From Pseudopyrenochaeta lycopersici (taxonomy: Eukaryota; Ascomycota; Dothideomycetes; Pleosporales; Pseudopyrenochaetaceae): DNA of 64,000 nt. Every line of letters begins with the position of its first letter. Within the stretch, counting starts at the first letter, position 1. A program made the position numbers and the translations under genes. The notes below the pieces were generated by a model, which saw nothing but the letters and a program-made list of their open reading frames with translations, made no database searches and was not told the origin of the DNA. This document shows positions 1-8,876 of this stretch, piece after piece. The stretch is from positions 62,001-126,000 of the forward strand of contig NHZP01000034.1 of the NCBI GenBank assembly GCA_003313425.1, in the 5' to 3' direction.

Positions 1-610
1 ATGTCGCACTGGACGTGTGTGTTAAAACGAACAGTGAAAATGGGTGAAGAAAATGAGGAGAATGCATTGTAACTGTGTGTGTATTTTTTGTATGTAGATG
101 TGAGATCCTTTCTATGTGCTATAGTGAGGAGAGGTGCATTTATGTCCCTCGCGACAGCTATCATGTGATGATTGATTCCTGAGCCAATGAGCTTCCACCA
201 GGTGGATCTGGCCTGCGACACTTGAGATTATCGCACACATGGCAGGATTACAGAGCTCGCACCAAGCTCTTGCGTTTTTCACCTTGTGAGCTGACGGACG
301 AACCAAATCATCTTAGCATTCACACCACCCGTCATCGCTTTTCGGAGCAATTTACTTGGACGCATTGGTCGATGATCTTCTGGACACGATGCTGAACTAA
401 ATAGTAATCAGACTTCGGCAGCTCCAAGTCTTCTTAGCAGTCGTCAAAGAACGATAGATTAGGGTTGAATATCTCTTTGCCATACAGTATACAGATGCCG
501 AACATACTACCTAAGTCCAAGTTAGCGATGAAGTAGGTCGACGTTGTTGCGACCAGGGTAAATTACGGTGATGGCGATATGTCGCCTAGCGTGCGGTTCA
601 TATATACACG
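1..610. other. non-coding, nothing recognised
   Basis: Only short unsupported ORFs on both strands. I see no domain, splice pattern or repeat before the solo LTR that starts at 611. Confidence 0.4.
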
Positions 611-810
611 TGTCAGATGTAAGGCCCGATGGGGTGTTAGATGTCACCTGTGGATCTCCAAGTTGCGAGATCCTAGATAGTAGCACAAACTCTCGGGTGT
701 AACCACTTGGCAGAGGGACACACAAAAAGGCAGAAAATACAGAATCAATCAATCACGTTCATCATCAAATATTCATCAAAGATTAAGCCAAACAGTCTTT
801 GAATCTGACA
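611..810 (+). mobile_element. solo LTR, copy D of a four-copy family
   Basis: A 200-bp unit that starts TGTCAGATG and ends GAATCTGACA, so it has the TG...CA ends of an LTR. It is flanked by a perfect 5-bp repeat, ACACG, at 606-610 and 811-815. Long stretches match the copies at 5576-5762 and 21042-21263 on the opposite strand, for example the CTCGGGTGTAACCA block and the closing block with TTCATCAAAGATTAAGCC. No internal retrotransposon sequence follows, hence a solo LTR left by recombination. The alternative, a MITE with 5-bp target duplications, is less likely because of the TG/CA termini. Confidence 0.7.
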
Positions 811-1288
811 ACACGTGACATGGTATGCGGCGCTTTCTTGCCGAAATATTGTATTTGGGCGAGAGAAATTGCACTTTTAATAGTCACAAGACGACTACAA
901 CTTGCAGCGATGCAAGCTTGCTTGCGTTTAACGAATCGGTGGAGACGAATAGCGGTCATCGAAATGAAAGTATCCACTGGGTAGATATTAAGCGAGTTTT
1001 CATTTGTTCATATCGAAATCAGGGCCTCCTCTTCTCTATGCCACGGGTGCTCGACCGACCATACAAGTAGGACATCGATTTTCTCTACGGCTGAGCAATG
1101 GGAGCAAGAAAGGTCACAGTGAAGGGCACAACGTTGACCGACTACCTGGTACACAGCAAAGAGTATATGATATGATATTCAGGGGGACCTGAAATCAAAG
1201 GATTAGACTTTTGCAAGGGAAACCACTTGTCAGCGATTGCTTATAACTGATGCTCTTAAGCAAAGAGTGAGCGTCTGCTGCTGTGGAA
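811..1288. other. intergenic, nothing recognised
   Basis: Spacer between the solo LTR and the 3' end of the acidic-tail gene. It contains overlapping short ORFs with no recognisable product. Confidence 0.4.
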
Positions 1289-1987
1289 CTATTCTGCTTC
1301 TTCATCATCGTCTTCATCGTCTTCATCGTCTTCATCGTCTTCATCGTCTTCATCGTCTTCATCGTCTTCATCGTCTTCATCGTCTTCATCGTCTTCATCG
1401 TCTTCATCAACATGCTCATCCGTACTTCGGTCGTCACCATCGTGATCCGTAGCCTTCTCTGGATCACAGTCTCCTTCAGAGTATTCTTCGTCAACCGAAA
1501 GCGTCCTTGAGGTGTCACTCTCCGCACCGTCCTGATTGATTATTGCATCCTCCTCCTCATTCGTGTGTTGTCCATGCACCATAAGCCCATCTGCTTTCCC
1601 GATATTCATAAGTTGCCCCATTGATTTACAAAGAGAGTCCATATTGGTCCAGATGCAGATCTCACTGCGAATTGTATTGGCTTCGTGCTCATCGTAGGTA
1701 CCAAGTACCTTTTCCCTGTAATGTTGGCTTAAATCCTTGAAAACTCTTACTCGACGTTCCCAGTCCATGTCTAGAAGAATCTTGCCGGCTATTTCCGGTT
1801 TTGTCAACTGAACTAGCTGGTATTTCAGTTCCTCAGGAAACACTTGGAGGAGCACTACAACGTCTGCCAGCGGTAGGCCTTTCAAATAGCGTCGTATCTT
1901 GGCTGGTTCATTATCAAGATAAAAGCATAACTCTTCCACGATGTCCTGGTGCCTTCGGAGCATCCCCGAGATTTTCGACTGGGGCAT
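1289..1987 (-). CDS. hypothetical protein with long Asp/Glu tail
   Basis: Single-exon ORF of 232 aa starting at an ATG on the minus strand. Residues about 1-120 look globular and helical, with alternating hydrophobic positions (LPLADVVVLLQVFPEELKY region). This helical pattern loosely recalls the MgtE intracellular N-domain, a resemblance I cannot confirm. From about residue 150 it becomes acidic and ends in roughly 12 repeats of Asp-Glu-Asp/Asp-Asp-Glu encoded by a 9-bp microsatellite, then a stop. The acidic tail could bind histones or basic proteins, but that is inference. Tail length should vary between strains because the repeat unit is a multiple of three. No intron is needed. Function unknown. 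Confidence 0.55.
   Translation of the reverse strand: MPQSKISGMLRRHQDIVEELCFYLDNEPAKIRRYLKGLPLADVVVLLQVFPEELKYQLVQLTKPEIAGKILLDMDWERRVRVFKDLSQHYREKVLGTYDEHEANTIRSEICIWTNMDSLCKSMGQLMNIGKADGLMVHGQHTNEEEDAIINQDGAESDTSRTLSVDEEYSEGDCDPEKATDHDGDDRSTDEHVDEDDEDDEDDEDDEDDEDDEDDEDDEDDEDDEDDDEEAE
1302..1409. repeat. 9-bp microsatellite (TCTTCATCG)n
   Basis: Ten perfect copies of TCTTCATCG at 1311-1400, with imperfect copies on both sides. It lies in frame in the minus-strand gene and encodes its Asp/Glu tail. It also opens spurious plus-strand ORFs. Confidence 0.95.
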
Positions 1988-3093
1988 GGTAGAATCCGCA
2001 AGGCAAGTAGTTCTTCGTAAACGCGGGATGGTGTTAAGACGAGAGCTGGCACAGCGTGTAGGCGCGAAAGCGGATTCGACGAGGTGACACTGGTTTCAGC
2101 TCTTTCGGGGCAAACTATACGTGTTGTGCGGCCGCGATGGGGATGTTTACAGACTGAAATGCAAGCAGCCAGTCTTATAGAAATTCCACCACTGACGCCA
2201 TATATGGTTTATAAACTGATCACCTTTTGATCATAAAGAGACGCCTTTCTTGATGAGCACATTGATATCGGCGTAGCTTTCAATGCTGATTAAGATGACT
2301 ATTGGCCTTCAAGAATGCCTTATCCGCAAACATGCTCGCAAATACAGTTGTAGAGTAAAGCATCTGTGTTGCCCTCCCGTCTTTGTCTTGCGGGAGAGTC
2401 GCACAAATGATACAGCAGCATTCTAGGAGCGCGCAGAGGGAGCATAACGAGGAAACAACCTAATTCGCTCGAGCCCCAATTTGTCGTTACCCGACTGAAG
2501 CAGAAGATATGCTTGGAGTTTGGCGATGATGCATCTTGTCCAATTCTCTTCTAGTCAATTCTGCCTGTTGAAGTGCCGTCGGAATCAACGGCGTCATCGG
2601 CATCGTCAAAACTATGCGACCAACATTGACACACAAGCGATGGGACGTATTGCGAACAGAACGGTTTGGTTTAAAAGTATATCTTCGGCTGGGTTTTCCT
2701 GTTGGACAGAATGAAGTCTCCTCAAATACAGCCCCTGGTCCCCTAGCAGAAGCTGAATGCGCTTTAGACGTATACGTGAATGGAATATCATTCGAAGATC
2801 ACCGCTATTAGGGGACTGCGCTTCACGTACAGCTTCAGGGAAACTGAAATCTTGAAATGGGCACATGAGATCATTGTATGATTGCGTCTAAGGGTTCGGA
2901 AGCAGATATGGAGAGACAGAATGGTTGTGCGTACTAATTTGAATGAGCCAAGACCAAAGCGGGATGCAACATAGCGCATATGATGGGATTCTTCTATAGT
3001 CATTAGATCGCGTCAAGCGGAACATGCCTACGCGTACAAGTGGGAGCTTCATTTGCCATCACAGAAATGGATCGTAGCCCTGCCGCCCAAGCA
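1988..3093. other. intergenic, nothing recognised
   Basis: About 1.1 kb with no ORF that looks coding. It probably includes the promoter of the minus-strand acidic-tail gene, but no clear motif was seen. Confidence 0.35.
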
Positions 3094-3101
3094 ATTAGTT
3101 G

Positions 3102-3250
3102 CAGACTTGTCAACAATCAAGCCGATCGGCTGGCTTGATTCCTATTTGAGCGTGCACGTGGTACCGTGTGCTCTATGAAGGCGTGCAAGTCCCCATCTGT
3201 GGCACGTTCGCCAATCAAGCCGCCGATCAGCTTGATTGTTGACAAGTCTG
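3102..3250. mobile_element. hAT-type MITE (149 bp)
   Basis: Terminal inverted repeats of about 38 bp face each other. Both ends read CAGACTTGTCAACAATCAAG inward, followed by a GATCGGC segment and GCTTGATT with small differences. The flanks are ATTAGTTG (3094-3101) and ATTCGTTG (3251-3258), an 8-bp target duplication with one mismatch, as hAT elements produce. There is no coding capacity. The first ten bases of the TIR equal those of the complete hAT-3 element at 28475-31250, so it could be mobilised by a related transposase. Confidence 0.8.
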
Positions 3251-3679
3251 ATTCGTTGACGTTGGGACGTTACGCATGCCGTCCGTTAATGCCTTCCACG
3301 ACGATGGGCTTGGCTCCAAAGAAATGAAATTGACTGAAGGAAACGGAATTGAACCCTACGCTGTAGTAGCTTGTTTCTTCTGCACCTGGTTGAGCGAGCT
3401 TTGAATTCTCTGACTTGGAGGATGGTCTACGAAGTACTATTATGAGATAACGCAGTCTGCCCTGTAGCACTCGTCTTAATCATTCATGACGACTTGATGC
3501 GCCTGCCACGCCACCCTACACATGACCTTGGCTTCGGGCTGAATGGAAGCTGATGGTTTGTCACGAAGTAGAAAGTGGCATCTGGACGAAAGTAGCGATG
3601 TCGATTGAGACGATAGACATGCCTTAGCTATCGTGGAATGCGAATCGAATGCTGCCGACCAAGTTTACTTCCTCAACCG

Positions 3680-4060
3680 CTAACTAGCTTTGCTCATTCC
3701 CTGCTCCAACCACTCATTCACATCTCGATGTGGAGGCATCTCCAGCCGAAAAGAGCTATCTTCTTCGGGTGGTTCTGGGCTTATAAGAAGTCGAGCCATC
3801 TGTTGTCTAATATGATCCTTTGCTGTAGAATTTGTCCGAGGCTTGCTGCGACGGACCTGCAGCCTCGTATCGGCACCTCTCGATCTTTGCTTGTGGGCTT
3901 GTTCCCATACGAGAAGGGCACCAAAGAACAACGCCGAGATTGCACCTATTGCGACGCCTACTGCAGGAGCAGGACCCCAGGTATACCCGCGCGAAGTCCA
4001 TAAGTTGTATGGTATTGAACAGAGGCCGAAAATGGTTGCATGTAATGCCGATCTTGCTTC
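3680..4060 (-). CDS. 3' part of a putative single-pass membrane protein
   Basis: On the minus strand one frame stays open from about 4060 to a stop at 3680. It encodes a hydrophobic segment (about AVGVAIGAISALFFGALLV) followed by a basic stop-transfer stretch and a hydrophilic tail of about 75 residues. This is the layout of fungal single-pass surface proteins with a short cytosolic tail. No ATG begins this segment, so upstream exons are expected. An ATG at 4349 followed by a GTAAGT donor near 4338 is a candidate first exon, but I could not join the pieces convincingly. Overlapping plus-strand ORFs are probably shadows. Confidence 0.4.
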   Translation of the reverse strand, partial: EARSALHATIFGLCSIPYNLWTSRGYTWGPAPAVGVAIGAISALFFGALLVWEQAHKQRSRGADTRLQVRRSKPRTNSTAKDHIRQQMARLLISPEPPEEDSSFRLEMPPHRDVNEWLEQGMSKAS

Positions 4061-4680
4061 GTATCAGCAATGCTCACCAAGCGGTAGATTCATTGCTTAC
4101 ACTACGACGGATCCGCCTTGCGGATCGCTGCCGACGTCCGTTGTTCGGATGACGATCACAAAGAGATGTCCCAGAGCACAGGAAAAGATAGCAGAAAAGC
4201 ACAGTAGTGCTTTGTCGAACCTGAGTTGCGGGTCGCACGCATACAGTCCAGATAATAACAGATACCTGATTTTTTCTTATCAGGGCGGCTCTGTCAATAT
4301 GTCGCGCAACTTACCCTCCTGCTATGAGCCATGGAACAGTGTGTCTCATGATCTTTCTCCAATATAACATGGCGCAAATATGATTAGTCGGGCACGCAGA
4401 CGGTCTTTCTACGGGTTGGCTTTGCGACTTGTCAAGGTTGCTTGGACCGCGGGTTTAGTGCTTCGTGTAAAAGTATCCGTAGCTCAAACCTCATCCATGA
4501 GTTCTTAGGCTCGCTGCTGCAGTAATCTACTGAAGCAACAGGTTTCATCTCCGCCTAATATGTGTAACAGCACCATTACGTGGTAATCAAATCTTGGAGA
4601 GGTAATTCTTTCTGCTCGCAAGTCCTAGCGCAATCAGCATCAGCATGGGAGCAGGGTCTGTGTTACCGCCCTTCTCCCAC

Positions 4681-5443
4681 TCATGATGTGCTGTGTGGTG
4701 GTGTCATCAAGTCTGATCCTTGGTTGAGACTCCAAATGTCGCCCACAAACCCGGTCACCCACAACGCAAGCAGCATCTCTTTGAAAGTCATATCCAGCCC
4801 TTTCCTCATCTCGATCGTCGGCATGCCCATCTCATCACAATCAAGCTCTAGAACCTCCGTAGCCAGGACATCACCCTTAACATCCTTCCACATACTAGGC
4901 TCTCCCTCGTTCCACTGATTCCTAATGACGGGAATAGAGGCCCCAGCTTTTCTGCATGTCATGAAATCAATTGACTTCCTACATTGGCTGGTAGTGTGTC
5001 GAATGTGCCTTCCCATGAGTCCGAATCAGAGCAGTAGCGCTCCAAGCAGTGTGCTCTGCAATTTTCCTTCTATATGATACTGGTTACTCAAGGATGGGGT
5101 TTGGTACGCTTCGTACGGAGTACTTTTATCCTCAAGCAGTACATTCGGCACGCCAGCTTGTACACGGCCATGTTCTTCAGGGCGAAGACATCGGATGCAG
5201 AGTTGGGATACGTGGGCGTCAAGTAAGGAAGAGATTTGGTAAGCTGGACCGGAAGGTGCGTCAGCGACGGTACCGTAGATCGTGAATATTGTAGCCTTCG
5301 AGTCCACGATAGAGTAGGCAGGGGTGTTCGGATGGTATGGGGTTGGACTGTCGGACACGAGCTCAGACGAGGTGTGTAGGTGTTAGCTTGGTCGCTGATG
5401 CATACTGGAGCGGACGTTGTGGGTAATCGTGGGGTCTGGGCAT
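4681..5443 (-). pseudogene. hypothetical protein gene with in-frame TGA
   Basis: Exon 1 is 5443-5406, starting at an ATG. A 58-bp intron (5405-5348) has GTATGC, an internal GCTAAC branch site and ACAG. Exon 2 runs 5347-4681, and the joined frame is 235 codons. Codon 120 is TGA at 5028-5026. The frame continues past it with normal-looking protein, including a WKDVKGDVLATEV segment and an LALWVTGF helix near the end. CGA to TGA is a simple explanation, so this is either a decayed gene or carries an intron I could not place. The layout vaguely recalls fungal tubby-C-like small proteins, which is only an impression. The first 119 codons could still be translated. Confidence 0.5.
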
Positions 5444-5575
5444 GTAAGACAAGAAAGAGTTTCCGTGTCTAGAGGAGCGAGCGGCTATAAGAAGAGATTG
5501 AACAACTCAAGAGGCGTTTCTGGTTGTGAGATTGAGTTCAATCTTGGGCGTCGATTGATAATGTAAGCATCAATC

Positions 5576-5762
5576 TGTCAGATTCAAGGACTATTTGGCT
5601 TGATCTTTGATGAATTTTTGATGATGAACGTCATTCATTGTGTGTTCTCTCTTTTCTGCCTTTTATGGAGTGTGTGTGTGCCAATTGGTTACACCCGAGC
5701 TTTGTACTACAATACAGTATCGCGTACCTGGTATCTAACAACAGCACTTGTGTAGTCTGACA
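5576..5762 (-). mobile_element. solo LTR, copy A
   Basis: A 187-bp unit with TGTCAGATTC at one end and TCTGACA at the other. Flanks are CAATC (5571-5575) and CAACC (5763-5767), a 5-bp target duplication with one mismatch. On the minus strand it matches copy D almost throughout, including the CTCGGGTGTAACCAATTGGCA-like block and a CATAAAAGG TATA-like element. Confidence 0.7.
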
Positions 5763-6026
5763 CAACCACTTGCGGAACATGGCGAGCTATGCTCCAACCA
5801 ATTGATGCATGATATCTTAACGGACATGTAATCAAAAGTGAAGGGCTGAGGAGCGAGTTTAAGATCGGACTAGCAAAATGCTGACAAAATACAGTATAGT
5901 ATATAAGACGATCAGTGGTACACGAAGGCATACAATGATTAGAAACAACCGCCAGCGGTCCTGTAAACCGTGAGTCGAAATGCTAAAAGACCCTCAGTCA
6001 TAAATTCTCGATGAAATGGAGTTTCT

Positions 6027-7003
6027 CTAATCCTGCTTTGCCGTACATCGCAACCGTGGCTTCACAAACATGCTCAGATCGAAGAGTGGAAGATCCGGCA
6101 TAGGCAACTCCATAATAGCAACGACAAGTGCTGCGAAGAAGTAAAATCCCAACACACCAGCTGCGAAGAAGCATGCTCCTAAGCCAGTAGCTAGTTTAGT
6201 TCCCAATATAGTGTTTCCTCGAGCCAGCTGGAAGTAGGTGCCGGCACCTAGACCGAACCCAGTGGTAACGAAGAGCAGGATAACCACGAAGACGCCATTC
6301 GTCCGAAAGGAGCCGAGTAAGAAGATAAAGGAGAGTATACACATCACAGCTGGGTAGAACGCTGTGACAGATGGTGATCAGTACCCTCACTTTAATCGAT
6401 CGTAGGGAGTCATCACACTTACCGTAACTAGCCATAAACATGGGAGTCTGATTTCCTGTCCCCGGACTACCCAAGCTACTCCCATCCGGGTTGAAGAAGC
6501 CAATGGCGTTATAGTAGGGTATGAATGTCGTTGCATAGGAGAGGAAGTGCGCTCCATACGCGAGGAACACCATCATTGTGAAATTGTTCCCAAGGAGGAA
6601 CTCCCCGACCCCGGCGAGGATGAGCAGCATACCACCAAACCAGATATTGACGGTAGTTGTTGCGACGGAAAGACCGCCCGAGCCCTGCCAACCCACTCGA
6701 AGATTGTCAGTCATGTGTCAGAGAATACTGGATTATGTGGGATCTGAGCTACTTACTGAAGGATATTGCAAGCGGAATTACACTGACGGAGAATCCTAGC
6801 ACCCCAACTGGCGTCGCATTACCGAGGCGTGAACGAAATCCTCTGCTTTTTCTTTTTCTCAACGGTGTGAGGAAGAGACGGTCGTACACCTCGGTCTCGG
6901 AAATGACGCCATCGCCGGGCGGGCTGCGAAACTTTTCGTCGCATCCAAGATACACATCCCGGAATTGTATACTATCATGGACCTGACCATTTAGGCTGGC
7001 CAT
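6027..7003 (-). CDS. GPR1/FUN34/YaaH (SatP/Ato) family membrane transporter
   Basis: Three exons: 7003-6757, 6695-6423 and 6361-6027, joining to 855 nt and 284 aa. Intron 1 (61 bp) has GTAAGT and an unusual CGAG acceptor. Intron 2 (61 bp) has GTAAGT and CACAG. The family moves acetate, ammonium or succinate across the plasma membrane. Evidence is the hydrophilic N-terminus of about 60 residues, the NATPVGVLGF segment (family NPxxLGL signature, here with NAT), MGWQGSGG before the second helix, the GEFLLGNN segment matching family WEF..GN, and six hydrophobic helices ending before a short tail. Length fits fungal Ato proteins. The Pro-to-Ala change in the signature may alter substrate choice, which is inference. 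Confidence 0.85.
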
Positions 7004-8603
7004 AGTGGTAGCGGTTCGTATGCAAATAGCTTGCCAAACTAGTAGTAGCTGTGACTGTCTCTGTGCTTCGGGATTTACGGTTCCGTGATCGTTTAGGAGG
7101 AGAGAGAAATCGTGACTGGATTAGAAGGAAAAATATAGTGCGCCCGTATATGTATTATCGGCAGCCAGTGTCTGCATATAACCTCATCATGTCAGATTGA
7201 ATAGCCAAATGAAGACAGAAGTTAGACTATAGTGATCCATGCTCCCTTACGCCGGTGCATACTGATGCTGCCGAGAAAAACTCTATCATCTTACCAAGTG
7301 CAGTAAGTGTGATACTGGAGAGCGATTCTAGCCAACTACTTTGTATAGTGATGGTTAGCAACTGCTGATGTTTGCTTAAACTGATCCGTCAGCAACTTTT
7401 TGAATACCTTTCGAACTGAAATGTGTCTGCCGGATCCTGCACTGTTTCTGTCAGTGTTTTAGATCATCAGAATAGTCAATCCAGTACAGTTGCTTGAGAG
7501 GGATGCTCCACGCTGATGCTTCAACCTAGACTGATAGAGGGGCCTATGGCCTTGCAGTCTCTGGAATAAGTTTTCTGAGTAGCCGTGCTGCCATGTTGGT
7601 GCCTTATAATGGGTGTACAGTGAGACACACTTAGCAACGACGTAATGCAGAGTATGCCCTTAATAGTATCGTGCTCATCGACACAAAAGTCTACCCTCTG
7701 TTTTGGTGTATAGTACATGTAAAAGACCTGTGCATTTCATTTGCTCAACTCACCATGTTTCAAGGTTTTCTTGCACGAATTGGCCTATGCGTTGCTTGCG
7801 TGACTCTTGAGAAATGACTATCAACATCTCATCAACATCTCCTCTTGCACTCGTACTACGTCATGACTTGCTTGATGGATTATGATCTCGAAAATCAGTA
7901 TTCATAGGCGAGACGCCATAGCCGAAGAAACTTGTCATGGGGAAGACATGCATTCTTGGTAACTTGGTACCGACCACGCCCAGTACGAGTAGTATACAAT
8001 CATATCGGACTTCATACAACGACACATGGACAACATACGTAGAGTTTTCAACCTTCATTGAGGAAGTGCCGTGCTCATGAGATATGAACATCAATGAACA
8101 CCATAAAACGTGGATTGTGTAAAAACTATCTTCAGTGTATGTTAGTTATAAGGATCATACAGGCGCAGCGAGTAACGTTCTTGTGGAGAGGCGCCGATAG
8201 GGTCTTTTTCACGGATTTGTGGTGGCCAACGCCAACCTCATTATGGTTATTGTAAACACAATGCCCTACAAAATATACAAGTAAAGACACCTTCTGTATT
8301 TTCAAATTACGAAACCGTGCTGTCCATGTAGTTACATCAGCTGCATGTGCCGGACTTGGATGGGGGTCGCAGCGAGGTGCTCGGGACATCGCTGACTACC
8401 AGTGACGTGCAAGCAAGTTAGAAACCTAGCGATCCAAAGCTGAAGTTGTTCATCAACATGAGACGACTGCATCAGTATCTAGAATGGTAAGGTTGTTGAC
8501 TTTGGACCAATCCTATCATCAAATGACCACTTACTTCAGTAGCCGTCAAGGCATGTATCTAGCAGTACTATAAGCAGATACAGATCAAGATGGGTCTCAG
8601 GTC
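7004..8603. other. intergenic, nothing recognised
   Basis: 1.6 kb upstream of the transporter gene. Only short ORFs without coding character; no repeat recognised. Confidence 0.35.
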
Positions 8604-8876
8604 ATGGTCTCAGTGACTCTCAAGACGGGAACGTCGTTCCGAGTCAGAATCACGAACGCGTTAGCTGATGGAACGGCTGAATATTACACTTGCAGGTTGA
8701 AGAACTTATCGATCGTAGAATGGGTATCTACTTCGCATCAGCGGAATATTACCGGCAGCCTAGCTAGGCATAATTGCAGTGAAGATTATGTTCAGGCTAC
8801 AACATTGACAAGTGAAAACGATGTGCCCCTATTGTCACACTTTAGTTGTGGAAGAAATGTATTGGAAACCCATAAG

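Noticed and set aside
611..810. Calling the TGTCAGA repeats MITEs
   Set aside because: TG...CA ends with 5-bp target duplications fit LTRs better than any DNA transposon family I know in fungi.
1237..1510. Plus-strand ORFs rich in His-Arg-Leu or Phe-Ile-Val repeats
   Set aside because: They are the other frames of the 9-bp microsatellite; the minus-strand frame has a normal globular N-terminus and a proper start.
3843..4367. Plus-strand ORF of 174 codons
   Set aside because: Begins without a convincing start, has no domain and overlaps a minus-strand frame with a clear membrane segment and charged tail.
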